Counted from the first letter of the stretch, positions 1 to 10,800 are shown. The stretch: 64,000 bases of DNA from Bacteroides stercorirosoris (GCF_900142015.1 NZ_FQZN01000020.1:1-64000), one strand, 5' to 3'. The notes: generated by a model not told the origin, from the sequence alone. Made by a program: numbers and translations.

Positions 1-102
1 ACCTTGGAAGTAAACAATTTTAGGAATTAAATTATAGTGAGTAAACTTATTAAGTCATAACAACCGAAGTTGTCAACTAAAACCAGTACACATCAAAACG
101 TA

Positions 103-290
103 GTAAACGCTTACTCTTTCCATCGTGGGGATTTTTTCTTTCCACCATAGTGGAAAGAAAGTTTCTCCATGGAGGAAAGAAAAGAACCCCATGATGGAAA
201 GAATAGCTATTCGCATACGAAGGTATTAAGTTTAGGCAGAAAGAAGTGTAAGAATGCCTAAGAAAAGGGTTAGTGGTTGGAAGAAGAAAA
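103..290. repeat. Palindrome-rich intergenic repeat, copy A
   Basis: This gene-free stretch is packed with TTTCCACC / GGTGGAAAG-type dyads. The central one (134-161) has 12-bp arms with one mismatch around a CATA centre. It ends with GAATGCCTAAGAAA (252-265) followed by GGGTTAG. The same arrangement (TCTTTCC start, central palindrome, second GGTGGAAAGAATA dyad, GAATGCCTAAGAAA end) occurs at 59505-59670. No protein is supported here; the possible reading frame across it on the minus strand is a by-product of the repeat. Confidence 0.75.
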
Positions 291-404
291 AAACGGTTAC
301 GGGCTACAAGTTTCATTCCTTTCCGTTCCGGATATTAACTTGTATTTGCGTTCATTGTATTTACATTTACTTTATTTCCGTGGTTACCCTATCTTTTTTA
401 TCCC

Positions 405-412
405 TATCTTTG
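405..412 (+). promoter_or_regulatory. Bacteroides-type -7 box for the transglutaminase-like gene
   Basis: TATCTTTG matches the Bacteroides -7 consensus TAnnTTTG and lies 25 nt before the ATG at 438. No good TTTG -33 element is seen at the usual spacing, so the call rests on the -7 box alone. Confidence 0.4.
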
Positions 413-437
413 TTGTACGTAAGCAGTATATAGAAGT

Positions 438-1640
438 ATGAAAGAATTGAATAAGATAAATTTCAGACAGCGGAAGTGGCGTCTGCCTGTATTGATCGCT
501 TTATTTTTGATAGTAGTGGCAGGCTCTTTCTGGCTGAATTCGGCTCCGTTCCGCTCCGGATTCGAGATAACCGATGAACTGGGAGGCAATATTTTTCCTT
601 CCGCCATCCTCTCTGTGGCAACGACGGATGCGCAGGTCATTGTTCCGGCCGATTCCCTCTATCTGGGCAATTCAAAATCCTGCATCGCTATCCGTGTGCG
701 TTCGGGCAAAGCATATAGCCGGATACGGATTGAGGTGGCCGAAACTCCGTTCTTTTCCCGTTCGGTATCTGAGTTCGTGCTGGCAAAGCCACGGACGGAC
801 TATACGATATATCCCGATATTATATGGAATTATGAAGCGTTGAAGAACATTAACCAGGCGGAACCGGTCAGTGTGGCCATCAAGGCTGAAATGAATGAGA
901 AGGATTTGGGGCAGCGGGTTCGCACGTTCTCCGTCCGCAGTATTAATGAGTGTCTGTTGGGTTACGTTACGAACGGGACAAAGTTTCATGATACGGGAAT
1001 CTTCTTTGCCGCATACGTCAATGAAGAAAATCCGATGATTGACAAGCTGCTGCGCGAGGCGCTTAATACGCGTATCGTCAATCGCTTTCTGGGCTATCAG
1101 GGCGGTAGTGCCGAAGGGGTGGATAAGCAGGTCTATGCTTTGTGGAACGTGCTTCAGAAGCGTAACTTCCGTTACAGTTCTGTTTCTAATACCAGCTTGT
1201 CCAGCAATGTCGTCTTTTCGCAGCGTGTACGCACGTTTGACGATGCGCTGGAGTCTTCACAAATAAATTGTGTGGATGGCAGCGTGTTGTTCGCTTCCCT
1301 GCTCCGTGCCATTAATATAGAACCGATACTGGTGCGTACTCCGGGACATATGTTTGTGGGGTATTATACCGACTCGGGACGCAAGAACATGAATTTCCTG
1401 GAAACCACCATGATTGGTGATGTGGATCTGGATGACTTCTTTCCGGATGAGAAACTGGACTCGACGATGGTGGGCAAGTCGCAGAATCAGATGTCGCGCC
1501 TCACATTCGATAAGTCCAAGCAGTATGCTAATAATAAGTATAAGCAGAATGAAGAAGGTATTCATTCCGGTAAGTTGAATTATATGTTTCTGGAGATTTC
1601 AAAAGATGTGAGGCGGAAGATTCAGCCGATAGGAAAGTAG
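438..1640 (+). CDS. Membrane-anchored or secreted transglutaminase-like protein
   Basis: This is a 400-residue protein with one hydrophobic N-terminal segment (about residues 14-33), which is either a signal anchor or an uncleaved signal peptide. The rest should therefore sit in the periplasm. The C-terminal third holds NCVDG (Cys278), PGHMFVGY (His304) and NFLET (Glu322). That order and spacing fit the Cys-His-acid triad of the transglutaminase-like fold, with Glu or a nearby Asp as the acid. The substrate is unknown; relatives act as cysteine peptidases or amide-crosslinking enzymes, or are inactive scaffolds. The gene stands alone, with a -7 box 25 nt upstream and a hairpin after the stop that belongs to the facing gene. 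The family call comes from motif order only. Confidence 0.75.
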   Translation: MKELNKINFRQRKWRLPVLIALFLIVVAGSFWLNSAPFRSGFEITDELGGNIFPSAILSVATTDAQVIVPADSLYLGNSKSCIAIRVRSGKAYSRIRIEVAETPFFSRSVSEFVLAKPRTDYTIYPDIIWNYEALKNINQAEPVSVAIKAEMNEKDLGQRVRTFSVRSINECLLGYVTNGTKFHDTGIFFAAYVNEENPMIDKLLREALNTRIVNRFLGYQGGSAEGVDKQVYALWNVLQKRNFRYSSVSNTSLSSNVVFSQRVRTFDDALESSQINCVDGSVLFASLLRAINIEPILVRTPGHMFVGYYTDSGRKNMNFLETTMIGDVDLDDFFPDEKLDSTMVGKSQNQMSRLTFDKSKQYANNKYKQNEEGIHSGKLNYMFLEISKDVRRKIQPIGK

Positions 1641-1651
1641 AGGCGGGAAAA

Positions 1652-1681
1652 GTGAACAGCCGATTCTCACGAACCGGCTGT
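1652..1681 (-). terminator. Terminator of the left susCD unit
   Basis: Seven-bp arms ACAGCCG / CGGCTGT (1656-1662 and 1675-1681) enclose a 12-nt loop. Read on the minus strand, the hairpin is about 100 nt after the susD stop and is followed by TTCACTTTT, a weak T tract. The matching hairpin for the right-hand susCD unit (12998-13028) has a better T tract. Confidence 0.6.
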
Positions 1682-1704
1682 CCTAATCATCATCTATGAA
1701 TGAA
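1655..1704 (-). repeat. Outer inverted repeat of the susCD locus, left arm
   Basis: The reverse complement of 1655-1704 matches 12975-13024 at 48 of 50 positions. The arms flank both susCD units symmetrically and include their terminators. This indicates that the two units arose by an inverted duplication that extended beyond the susD stop codons, or that the arms have been kept similar by recombination. Confidence 0.9.
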
Positions 1705-1778
1705 AACCGTAAAAGTTTTCAATAAGTTTATTAACTATGCTTCCAGATAGCAAGATGACTGTGCTATGCTGTCGCAGA

Positions 1779-3644
1779 TTATTCCTGATTGGAATCCCAC
1801 CAGATGGGCAACGTCCAGATTTGGTCTGAGTTATACCAGGCTCCTTCGCCTACTCCCACCGGCAGGTCGAGCGCACCGGGTACTTCGGAGCCGATTGCTT
1901 TCAGATTCTCGAAGTTAAAGTCTGTTTCATAAGACGCTTGTTTCCAGCGGCGCGGGTATTTGTCTTGCGGAACATACGTCCAATAGGTAGGAGTGTTTCT
2001 GTATTCGTAAGGTTTATTCCAATTCAGGAAGTACTCCGTATTGTAATCAAGACGACGCATATCATTCCATTGTTCGAGGGTGAACAGCATTGCCGTTTGC
2101 TTCTGAGTCATAATCTTGCCCAGGGTGATGTCGGCTGCTGCTCCAAGCCCGTTATTCAGGAAGTTGTCAATATCGGCTTGTTTCATTGGGGTGAATGACG
2201 GACAGCTTGCCAGGGTAGCATCTTCCGTGATCCATGTGTTCAGCTGATCGTTTACGAATTCAATATTGGCCTTTACACCTTCTTTGTAGGCAGTGTAAGC
2301 TCCCGGTTTGTCGCCTTGGCGGAACAGCACTTCGGCTTTGATGAAGCAGGCTTCAGCGTAGGAAGCCATTGCGGTGGGACTTGATGCACGTGTATGGAAT
2401 ACACCGCTCAGAGCCGAAGCGTCATTGGTGGCATACATGCGGAATAGCATATCTTTGTTGCTGTTATATCCCTTGCTGCCGCATCTTCCCTGCACGTAGA
2501 TGGTATCGCCTAAACGCTCTTCCTTTGTGGTGTTGCAGTACCAGGAATTGGTAGTGTTGTTATAGGATAGGGCGAAAGGCCCGGAATTGCTCAATATGTT
2601 AGTCTGCAAATCCACTCCCATCGAACGGCGCCATCTTCCGTCATCCGACCATTTTATTTCGGGTAGCGTACCGGCTGATTTCACTGAACGTGCCCAGGGG
2701 ATAAATTTGTCGGCACGCGGGTCTTCCACACCGTAACCGCCAAAATTGGTCAGGTTTTCGTAGAACGTTGCTGTCACGTAATAGCGGTTGTTGTTCATGC
2801 CCACGGTTGAGAAGAGTGCGGAGTAGTCAACGGTTTCGTTCCATCCCTGGACGTCGTGCGTGGAACCGTTGGTGTCGGTATGGCGGATCAGCGTGTTGTC
2901 GCTGTTGCTCTGCTGGGCTTTGTTCAGGCAGGAAAGGATTTCTGCTGCGTCATATTTGCCATCTTTGTAGCTGCCGGCTTGCTTCTTGGTCAGGTGATTC
3001 AGCCAGCGGGCTTTCAGTAGATAACACATTTTGAGCCATTTGTTTACATCTCCGTCATTCCAGCTGTCACCTACTGAAAGAGGGGCGGCTGATACACTCT
3101 GATCCCTTTGGAACAGTTCGATGGCTTCTTCCAACTCTGCAATACATCCCAGGAAGATGGTCTTGCCGGTGTCATATCTGGGAGCAACCGATTCGCTGAG
3201 TGCTTCCGTGTAGGGAAGTTCGCCGTATAAATCGGTCATCTCCATAAATCCAAAGGCACGCATGAACTTGGCAGCGCCTGCATAGTGGTAAGCTTCGGCA
3301 GCCATGGCCTTGTCATACAGGTCTTTCAGATTGGACGCGCAAGGAACCAAGAACCATTGCTGGCCATTGTTTGCACGGTTGGCGGCATTTAGGTTCCATC
3401 TGGTGGCGCCCATTTGCTGAGAACCTGTCGGGGCGGCAATCTGTCCGCAATAATAGGTCGTATTGCTGGATACAATCATATATCCGTGGCTCAGATAGAA
3501 TTGACACCAAGGCAGGCGATTCTGATATTGTGCACTCTCTGCGGTAGGAGTGTTGGGGTCTACATTGATATCCAGCCAGTCCGAGCATGATGCGAAGGAC
3601 ATGCAGGCGGCAAGACCCAGGAATAATTTTTTATATAGCTTCAT
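1779..3644 (-). CDS. SusD-like outer-membrane glycan- or peptide-binding lipoprotein (left unit)
   Basis: This 621-residue protein begins with a lipoprotein signal, with the lipobox FASC placing the lipidated cysteine at residue 20 before SDWLD. It follows the susC homologue by 31 nt on the same strand. The RagB/SusD family forms the surface lid of SusC channels and captures substrate. The protein has typical SusD features: DWLDINVDPNTPT near the N-terminus, an EALSESV-type helical core, and a C-terminal EQWNDMRR segment. It is clearly related to the SusD at 11018-12823 in the facing unit. The ligand cannot be told from sequence. Expression should depend on the phase of the invertible segment upstream of its susC. 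Confidence 0.93.
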   Translation of the reverse strand: MKLYKKLFLGLAACMSFASCSDWLDINVDPNTPTAESAQYQNRLPWCQFYLSHGYMIVSSNTTYYCGQIAAPTGSQQMGATRWNLNAANRANNGQQWFLVPCASNLKDLYDKAMAAEAYHYAGAAKFMRAFGFMEMTDLYGELPYTEALSESVAPRYDTGKTIFLGCIAELEEAIELFQRDQSVSAAPLSVGDSWNDGDVNKWLKMCYLLKARWLNHLTKKQAGSYKDGKYDAAEILSCLNKAQQSNSDNTLIRHTDTNGSTHDVQGWNETVDYSALFSTVGMNNNRYYVTATFYENLTNFGGYGVEDPRADKFIPWARSVKSAGTLPEIKWSDDGRWRRSMGVDLQTNILSNSGPFALSYNNTTNSWYCNTTKEERLGDTIYVQGRCGSKGYNSNKDMLFRMYATNDASALSGVFHTRASSPTAMASYAEACFIKAEVLFRQGDKPGAYTAYKEGVKANIEFVNDQLNTWITEDATLASCPSFTPMKQADIDNFLNNGLGAAADITLGKIMTQKQTAMLFTLEQWNDMRRLDYNTEYFLNWNKPYEYRNTPTYWTYVPQDKYPRRWKQASYETDFNFENLKAIGSEVPGALDLPVGVGEGAWYNSDQIWTLPIWWDSNQE

Positions 3645-3675
3645 ATTCTTTCGTTTTTTACAGTGTTACACAAAT

Positions 3676-6600
3676 TTAGAACGTCAAATTAACACCAAAT
3701 GAGAAACTGGCTGTCGCAGGAACACCGCAATAGTCAATGCCCACAGAGGAAGAACCGACGGCACCCGAACCGGCTGCTGCAACTTCCGGATCTCCATCGT
3801 AGTTAGTGAAGAGCAGTAGATTGTTGGCGGTAGCAGTGAACATGCAACGCTTGATAACGTTTGTTTTCGCAAGAAACGATTTAGGCACGGTGTATGACAA
3901 GGAGATGGTGCGCAGACGCAGAGCGTTTACTTTTGTCATAGAGTTTGCACTTTCGTTTTTATAGTATTGAGTATAATAGTTCTCGATGATGTAAGCGCCA
4001 CTTGTTTCTTTTCCATTGTATTGGTAAGTCTTGCCGGCCTCGAAGTTGAAGGTTTTGTCTTCATAGATAGGATTGCCATTGGCGTCTTCTCCTGTTGCAA
4101 CGACACCTGTGATGGTTAAAGCATCGCGGCCTTCTGTTAGTTTACTTATACCTGCCACCGTCATTGCATATTGAGTGCCATTGTAGACATGGCCGCCGAA
4201 GCGGAAGTCCCACAGCATGTTGAACGACCAGTTCTTCCAGGTCAAAGTATTATTCCAGCCACCGGATACCTTTGGTTCGCGGTTACCGATTTCGTAAGTT
4301 TCTTTGTTGTCGGAAGTAGGCATGCCGTTTGCGTCAAGTATCACCTTGCCTTCATCGTTGCGGCTCCATTGAGCACCGGATATTGCCATGAAGTTGCCAT
4401 CATTGAAAGAGGCGGCTTTTGCCTTACCCACTTGAGCATCGGTCACATAAAGGATGTTTACTCCTTCCATCAGGTTCTTGACGGTACCACGGTTGCCGCT
4501 CAGGTTAAGAGTCGTTTCCCAAGTCCAGTCGTTTGTCTTGATGGGAGAGCCGCCGATACTAAGTTCCATACCTTTGTTGTAAACGTCTCCGGCATTAACC
4601 TTACGCAGAATATAACCGATGGTATTGGACAGACGCGGGCTCAGAATCTGATTGAAAGAATTGTTGGTGTAGTAGGCGAAGTCGAATCTCAGGCGATTCT
4701 TGAAGAAACGAAGTTCAAGACCGATTTCTGTAGATTCGGTAATTTCGGGTTTCAGATAAGGGTTGCCGGCCATCCAGTTATTACCCACACCCACTTTGTT
4801 CCCTATGAATGTACCTACGGGCCAAAGGGCTGTGTTGGTTACATAAGGAGATGTGTCCTTACCTACGCGCGCCCAGGATGCACGTACTCTACCGAACGAG
4901 AGGATGTTGTCGCCCATGATGCCACGATCCTGAAGGAACTGGGTGAACACGACGGCACCGCCTACGGATGGATAGAAATAGGAACGGTTTTCAATCGGTA
5001 ATGTAGAAGACCAGTCGTTGCGTCCTGTTACAGTCAGGAACACGGTGTTTTTCCAGTCGGCGCGGAACTCACCGAACAAGCCTACCAGTCTTTTGCGCGA
5101 CTTGACATTCTTGAAGTTACGTTCATTATCCAGTGCATTGTCGAACGAGTAGAATCCCGGAACCTGGAAGTTCCATGCCATGCGATAGTCACTTTCAGAA
5201 CGGGTGTCGTCGGTAGAAGTACCCAGCATGAGGTTGAAGTTGAAGTCACCGAACTGCTTGCCGAAGTTGGTCATCAAGTTGGTTGACAAATAGCGGTAAC
5301 GATAGGAGTTTTCACTCATCATACCGTTTTGCCAGGCTTCTTTGTAAACACCGTCGGCGGCAATGGTCGTTGAGTTTGCAGTGGTATATGAGTCCATACC
5401 CATGCGATAGGAGATCCACCACCAGGGAGTTATGTCTGCTTTAACGCTGAAGTTACCGGTGAAACGCTCTGTCTCGTCAGTAAGTTTATTCTTGTTGAGA
5501 ATCCAATAAGGATTGTCTCGTTCGTCCGTCACATCTTTTCGGTCGCCAAACATACGGTAACGGCTACCGTCTTCATTCATATAATGAGTCATGTCGTCAA
5601 ACGGAGACCAACGATACACACCGGTCATCGTACCGGAACCGCCTGAATTGTAGAGGGCAGCTGAGGTAAGCGTCTTGTCAGTATTGGCTTGCGAATAAGC
5701 TACATTAGCGCCGAAAGTGAATATTTTCCATTTCTGCTCGCCGTTGAAACGGAACGTTGCTTTTTCGTAACCGGTGGTCGGTATGATACCATCCTGGTTG
5801 TAGTATGATCCGGAGAGGAAGAAAGAACTGTTTTTACTACCACCGGCGATGCTCAAGTTGGTATCCCAAGCTCCGCCTTGCTCAAAGAAATCGCCAATGT
5901 TATCATAGATTCGATCTCCGCTTTTAGCCGGTTCGCCCCAAGAATCGTAGGAAAAATCATCGTAAGTTATGCCTAAGTAGTTCCCGTCATTATCATAATT
6001 GTTTTGCGAGAATCCTCTTTTATATTTTTTCTGGGTTTCGGGAAGGCTTTTTGCCCAACTGGTTGTGTATTTCGTCGATAGATTGACTTCTACGGCGCCT
6101 TCTTTACCTTTCTTTGTCGTAATGATTACAACACCGGCGGAAGCACGCGAACCATAAAGAGCGGCAGCGGCCGGTCCCTTTAGTATTGACATGTTTTCAA
6201 TATCTTCCGGGTTGATATCCATCACGCGGTTAGAGTTGGTGGAAGCTGTTGCCGTAGTTCCATCAAAGGCTGAATTACCGATAACGGACGTGGAATTATC
6301 GTAAATAACGCCATCCACAACAAAAAGAGGCTGGTTATCACGTTCAAGTGAGGTTCCACCACGCAGAATAATCTGGCTACCGGCACCGGCTGCTCCGGAA
6401 CTTTGAGTGATGTTGACACCCGCAACCTTACCTGCCAAGGAATTGATGGCATTGGTGCTTTTATTTCTCATAAGTTCTTCGGCATTCACGTCGTCTACAG
6501 AATAACCCAGGGACTTCCTTTCTTTCTTGATACCCATTGCCGTCACAACAACTTCGCTTAATGTATGCAAATCATCCTGCATGGTCACTAAGTAAGAAGT

Positions 6601-6819
6601 TGCATTGGTTACTTTGACCTCCACGGTCTTGTAACCAACAAAAGATACTACTAATGTGTTACCAGTCGAGGCATCTACCGAAAAGTTGCCATCGATGTTC
6701 GTCACGGCGCCTGTACTTGTACCCTTCACTAATACGCTGGCGCCGATGATTGGCTCATCTGTCGCGTCTACAACTTTACCAGTGATTTTCTTTGCTTGCT
6801 GAGTTCTTTGGGAACTCAA
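3676..6819 (-). CDS. SusC-like TonB-dependent transporter lacking its signal peptide; predicted silent phase
   Basis: This 1047-residue frame holds a carboxypeptidase-regulatory-like domain (about residues 11-90), a TonB box and plug region (SEVVVTAMG, then VDGVIYD) and a C-terminal beta barrel ending FGVNLTF. It has no signal peptide. The frame opens at TTG (6817-6819), and an in-frame TAA at 6826-6828 lies two codons upstream. The facing SusC (7747-10989) has the same sequence from this codon on, but preceded by 32 residues with a full signal peptide. As arranged here the protein could not reach the outer membrane and no promoter is evident. Inversion of the segment to the right would restore an in-frame signal peptide. 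I annotate it as an intact but switched-off gene rather than a pseudogene. Confidence 0.9.
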   Translation of the reverse strand: MSSQRTQQAKKITGKVVDATDEPIIGASVLVKGTSTGAVTNIDGNFSVDASTGNTLVVSFVGYKTVEVKVTNATSYLVTMQDDLHTLSEVVVTAMGIKKERKSLGYSVDDVNAEELMRNKSTNAINSLAGKVAGVNITQSSGAAGAGSQIILRGGTSLERDNQPLFVVDGVIYDNSTSVIGNSAFDGTTATASTNSNRVMDINPEDIENMSILKGPAAAALYGSRASAGVVIITTKKGKEGAVEVNLSTKYTTSWAKSLPETQKKYKRGFSQNNYDNDGNYLGITYDDFSYDSWGEPAKSGDRIYDNIGDFFEQGGAWDTNLSIAGGSKNSSFFLSGSYYNQDGIIPTTGYEKATFRFNGEQKWKIFTFGANVAYSQANTDKTLTSAALYNSGGSGTMTGVYRWSPFDDMTHYMNEDGSRYRMFGDRKDVTDERDNPYWILNKNKLTDETERFTGNFSVKADITPWWWISYRMGMDSYTTANSTTIAADGVYKEAWQNGMMSENSYRYRYLSTNLMTNFGKQFGDFNFNLMLGTSTDDTRSESDYRMAWNFQVPGFYSFDNALDNERNFKNVKSRKRLVGLFGEFRADWKNTVFLTVTGRNDWSSTLPIENRSYFYPSVGGAVVFTQFLQDRGIMGDNILSFGRVRASWARVGKDTSPYVTNTALWPVGTFIGNKVGVGNNWMAGNPYLKPEITESTEIGLELRFFKNRLRFDFAYYTNNSFNQILSPRLSNTIGYILRKVNAGDVYNKGMELSIGGSPIKTNDWTWETTLNLSGNRGTVKNLMEGVNILYVTDAQVGKAKAASFNDGNFMAISGAQWSRNDEGKVILDANGMPTSDNKETYEIGNREPKVSGGWNNTLTWKNWSFNMLWDFRFGGHVYNGTQYAMTVAGISKLTEGRDALTITGVVATGEDANGNPIYEDKTFNFEAGKTYQYNGKETSGAYIIENYYTQYYKNESANSMTKVNALRLRTISLSYTVPKSFLAKTNVIKRCMFTATANNLLLFTNYDGDPEVAAAGSGAVGSSSVGIDYCGVPATASFSFGVNLTF
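6759..6816 (-). repeat. Inner inverted repeat of the susC switch, left arm
   Basis: Read on the minus strand from 6816, it matches 7843-7900 at 52 of 58 positions, starting with the perfect stretch AGTTCCCAAAG. The match begins at codon 2 of this frame and codon 33 of the facing susC. Similarity continues more weakly into both coding regions and ends abruptly on the segment side. Confidence 0.9.
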
Positions 6820-7842
6820 AGTACATTATATCTTATAAATCAAATAATTAAATATAAAATAAGGAACTATTCCATTTATAGCTATAATTAGATGTCAACT
6901 TGTTGATAATCAGAGATAAATGTTTTATTGCGGATTAATGCTGGCAAAGTCTTAAATCTTTTTTTTAGAATATTTATTGGCTATTGGAACTTGGTACTGA
7001 TATGATAAAGCGTACTTTAGTCGTTCTTGTGTGCTACCAATGTAGGGGTGTCACATCTTTATTATAAGTCTCTATGAATATATATTTTATGTGTATCTGA
7101 TTTTGATTATGAGTCTATATTATTCATATAATAAATATAAAACTAAAAAGTAAAAATAATAAGTAGATGGTAAACCTATGGTATCTTTATAGGCCGACTG
7201 ATAATGTATGGATTCTTGATAATATTGGATATTAACAGGCAATGAATGGCTATATTTTATTCAAATTTATGCATATTGAACTTCAATTGTTATGTTAATA
7301 AGGTTTAGTTTCTCTGTTCTACTTTTATTAATAGTTTGATATTAAATTTAAGTTGTGAGGGTGTTTTTTGCAATTATGCGATTCTTTATTTCCTTTTCCT
7401 CTATTGCAATACCTTGTTTTCTTATTTTAAATAAGTTATATGTAATACAAAAGATGTTGCAAAATAGACATGTCTAATAGGAAGTGTTTTGATTGTTATT
7501 ATTGTGTATATGTCTTTAGAATGCTCGTATTTGATTTCTATATGATTTAAATTACTTATTATTGCAATCTTTGTGATTAATAATTTGTGTTTTGTATTAG
7601 TCGCTTTATTGTTAAATAAGCATTGTTAGTTTGCAAAAGTATAAAAGCAAATAAATTAATATTCATTTAGATATTTTTAATTATGATTATGCTGAAAATT
7701 CTAAATTTATTTATATGTTTGCAAACAAATCCAAATTGTAGAGCTTATGAAAAGAAATTATTGCTTATCATTAATGTTGCTTGCGTTATTTGGGATGTTT
7801 TCCCCGAATTCGGTCAAAGCTGCCGATGGAGAAAACACGCCA
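6817..7842. other. Predicted invertible segment carrying promoter and susC signal peptide
   Basis: About 1 kb of very AT-rich DNA lies between the two inverted repeats. It has no gene apart from the first 32 codons of the right susC (7747-7842), and a -7 box faces right. Inversion at the flanking AGTTCCCAAAG cores would join those 32 codons in frame to codon 2 of the left susC. Phase-variable susC pairs of this sort, switched by tyrosine recombinases, are known from Bacteroides fragilis. No recombinase gene is found in this window, so it would have to act from elsewhere. Confidence 0.8.
7714..7721 (+). promoter_or_regulatory. Candidate -7 box inside the invertible segment
   Basis: TATGTTTG matches TAnnTTTG and lies 25 nt upstream of the susC ATG. 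The -33 position holds GCTG rather than TTTG, so this is a weak or activated promoter if real. It would move with the segment. Confidence 0.35.
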
Positions 7843-10800
7843 AGTTCCCAAAGTACTCAACAAGCTAAGAAAATCACAGGTAAAGTTGTGGATGCGACAG
7901 GTGAACCTATTATTGGAGCCAGTGTATTGGTTAAAGGTACAGGCACGGGTGCAGTGACGGATATTGACGGAAACTTCTCTGTAGATGTTCAGCAGGGTAG
8001 TACATTGATAATTTCATTCGTAGGGTATACTTCGGCTGAAATAAAAGTGGGTACGGGAAGTGTATATAATGTGACTTTGGCGGATGATACTCAAGCCTTG
8101 AGTGAGGTTGTGGTAACGGCAATGGGCATTAAGAAAGAGCGTAAGGCATTGGGATATGCAGTACAAGATGTAAATAGTAAGGAACTTCTGAAAAATAAGA
8201 ATGCCAATGTGATCAATTCATTGAATGGAAAGATTGCGGGTGTTAATATAACTCAGTCCGGTGGTTCCGCAGGTGCCGGTGCGCAAATTGTGTTACGCGG
8301 TGGAACTTCGCTTGAGCGCGACAACCAGCCTCTTTTTGTTGTGGATGGCGTTATTTACGATAATTCAACCGCTATTGGAGGTGATTCCGGCTTCGACGGT
8401 ATGCTCCGTACCGCATCTTCATTTGGTAATCGTGTAATGGATATTAATCCGGAAGACGTTGAGAATATGTCAGTATTGAAAGGACCGGCCGCTGCCGCTC
8501 TTTATGGTTCGCGTGCCGCTGCCGGCGTTATTGTGATTACTACAAAGAAAGGTAATACTGATGGTACTACGGAAGTTACCTTTAATACTCGCTTTACTAC
8601 GAGTTGGGTAAATCGTCTGCCTGACATGCAAGATACTTATAAGAGAGGGCAATACAATGATTTGGGAAATCTGGAAACAGATTGGGTTATGTCTTCTTGG
8701 GGAGAAAAATACAAGAGTGGAGAGAAAGCATATGATAATCTTGAAAATTTCTTTAATAATGGAGCAAGTTACGATAACACGCTGACCGTATCTGGCGGTA
8801 ACAAGGCTGGTAGCTACTTCCTGTCTATATCTCGCTTTGACCAAAACGGTATTGTGCCTAATACGGGTTATGATAAAACTACGTTCCGTTTCAATGGAGA
8901 TCGCAAATATGGTAATTTTACCGTGGCCGCAAATGTAGCTTTCTCAGTCTCCAATACAGATAAGACTTTGACTTCCAGTGGACTGTGGGACTCTGACGGT
9001 AAAGGTGGAAATGGTGCTATGCAAGCTGTGTATAGCTGGGCTCGCAGTGAAGATATGGCACGTTGGATAAACGATGATGGCAGTAAATACCGTATCTTCC
9101 AGGATTTAGATCCTGATAATCAAAATCTGGTATCAGATACGGATAACCCGTATTGGATTATCAATAAAAATAAGATGTGGGATAAAACCACTCGTTTTAC
9201 GGGTTCGGTAGCTCCGAGTTATAAAATAGCCGATTGGCTGAATGTCAGTTATCGTGCCGGTATAGACCGCTATACAACTAATGACTATACCTATATTGCT
9301 CCGGGAGCAGCTATGAAAGATATTTATCAGAATGGACGTCTGTCAACTAATGATTTCACCTATGAGTATTTAACCTCCAATTTAATCATTACTGCGAATC
9401 AGAAAGTGGGTGATTTTGATTTAGGCCTGATGTTGGGACACTCTGCGGAAGATACTAAAGTAAGACGTGAACGTCGTACGGGTTACGATTTTATTACTCC
9501 GGATTTTCCAAGTTTTGAAAATATAGACCAGTCAACTAAACAGTTCCAGTCTTATCAGAGCCGCAAGAGGCTGATGGGTGTTTTCGGTGAATTCCGCGCG
9601 TCTTATAAGAATATTGCATATTTGACGGTTACCGGACGTAATGACTGGACTTCTACGCTACCTGTGAATAACCGTTCTTATTTTTATCCGTCAGTGAGCG
9701 GAAGTTTTGTTTTCACAGAATTGCTACCGGAGAATGAAGTACTGTCCTTTGGTAAGATTCGTGCATCGTGGGCACGTGTAGGTAAAGATACCGATGCTTA
9801 TGCCACCACCACTGCGCTGTGGGCACCGAGAACATTCCTGGCTGGTGTAGGTACCGGTAACTCCTGGACACGTGGTAATCCGTATCTGCGACCGGAAATT
9901 ACGGAATCTACTGAATTGGGTTTGGAAATGCGTTTCTTCAAAGGACGTTTAGGATTCGACTTTACTTACTATACCAATGACAGTAAGGACCAGATTGTAT
10001 CTCCCCGTCTGAGTCAGACAAACGGATACATTATGTATTCAACGAATGTCGGTAATGTGTATAATAAAGGTATGGAACTTTCTATCACTGCAATACCTGT
10101 TGAAACTAAAGATTGGAGATGGGAAACCACTCTGAACTTTGCGGGAAACCGTGGTACGGTTGAGAATCTGCTGCAGGGAATGGAGTTATTATATGTTACG
10201 GATGTGCAAATTGGCGGAGTGAAAGCCGCTTCGGTCAATAATGGTAATTTCATGGCATTGACCGGAAATAAGTGGAAGCGTACAGATGACGGAAAAGTGA
10301 TATTGGATGCAACTACGGGACTGCCTACGTATACCAGTAATGGAACCGAGTTTGTAGGTAATCGTGAACCGAATATGTCGGGCGGTTGGAATAACACCAT
10401 ACAATATAAAAACTGGAACCTGTCCATGTTGTGGGATTTCCGTTTTGGCGGTGCTATATATAACGGTACGGAATACGACCTGACTGTCAACGGCTTGAGT
10501 ACCCGAACACAGAATCGTGATAAATTAGAAATCACAGGTGTTGTTCCTGACGGGGCAGATGCAAATGGCAATACGATTTATAAAGATGCGACATTCACTT
10601 TTGAGGCAGGAAAAAACTATGATATATTGAATCCTGACGGCACAGTGAAAACCGCGAGAAACGGTAATCAGATTATTCAGGATTACTATTCGAACATCTA
10701 TACGAAAGAATCATCGAATTTCATAACTAAGACTAACTGGATGCGCCTGCGTTCAATCTCTCTTTCTTATACATTTGATAAATCTTTATTGGCAAAGACC

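Noticed and set aside
77..316. 79-codon minus-strand frame at the window start
   Set aside because: It is built from the palindromic TTTCCACC repeat and has no protein-like composition.
4171..5001. 276-codon plus-strand frame within the left susC
   Set aside because: Antisense shadow of the barrel region; composition and lack of motifs argue against a gene.
3676..6819. Left susC as a pseudogene
   Set aside because: The frame is intact for 1047 codons and only the signal peptide is missing, exactly at the inverted repeat; a silent phase explains this better than decay.
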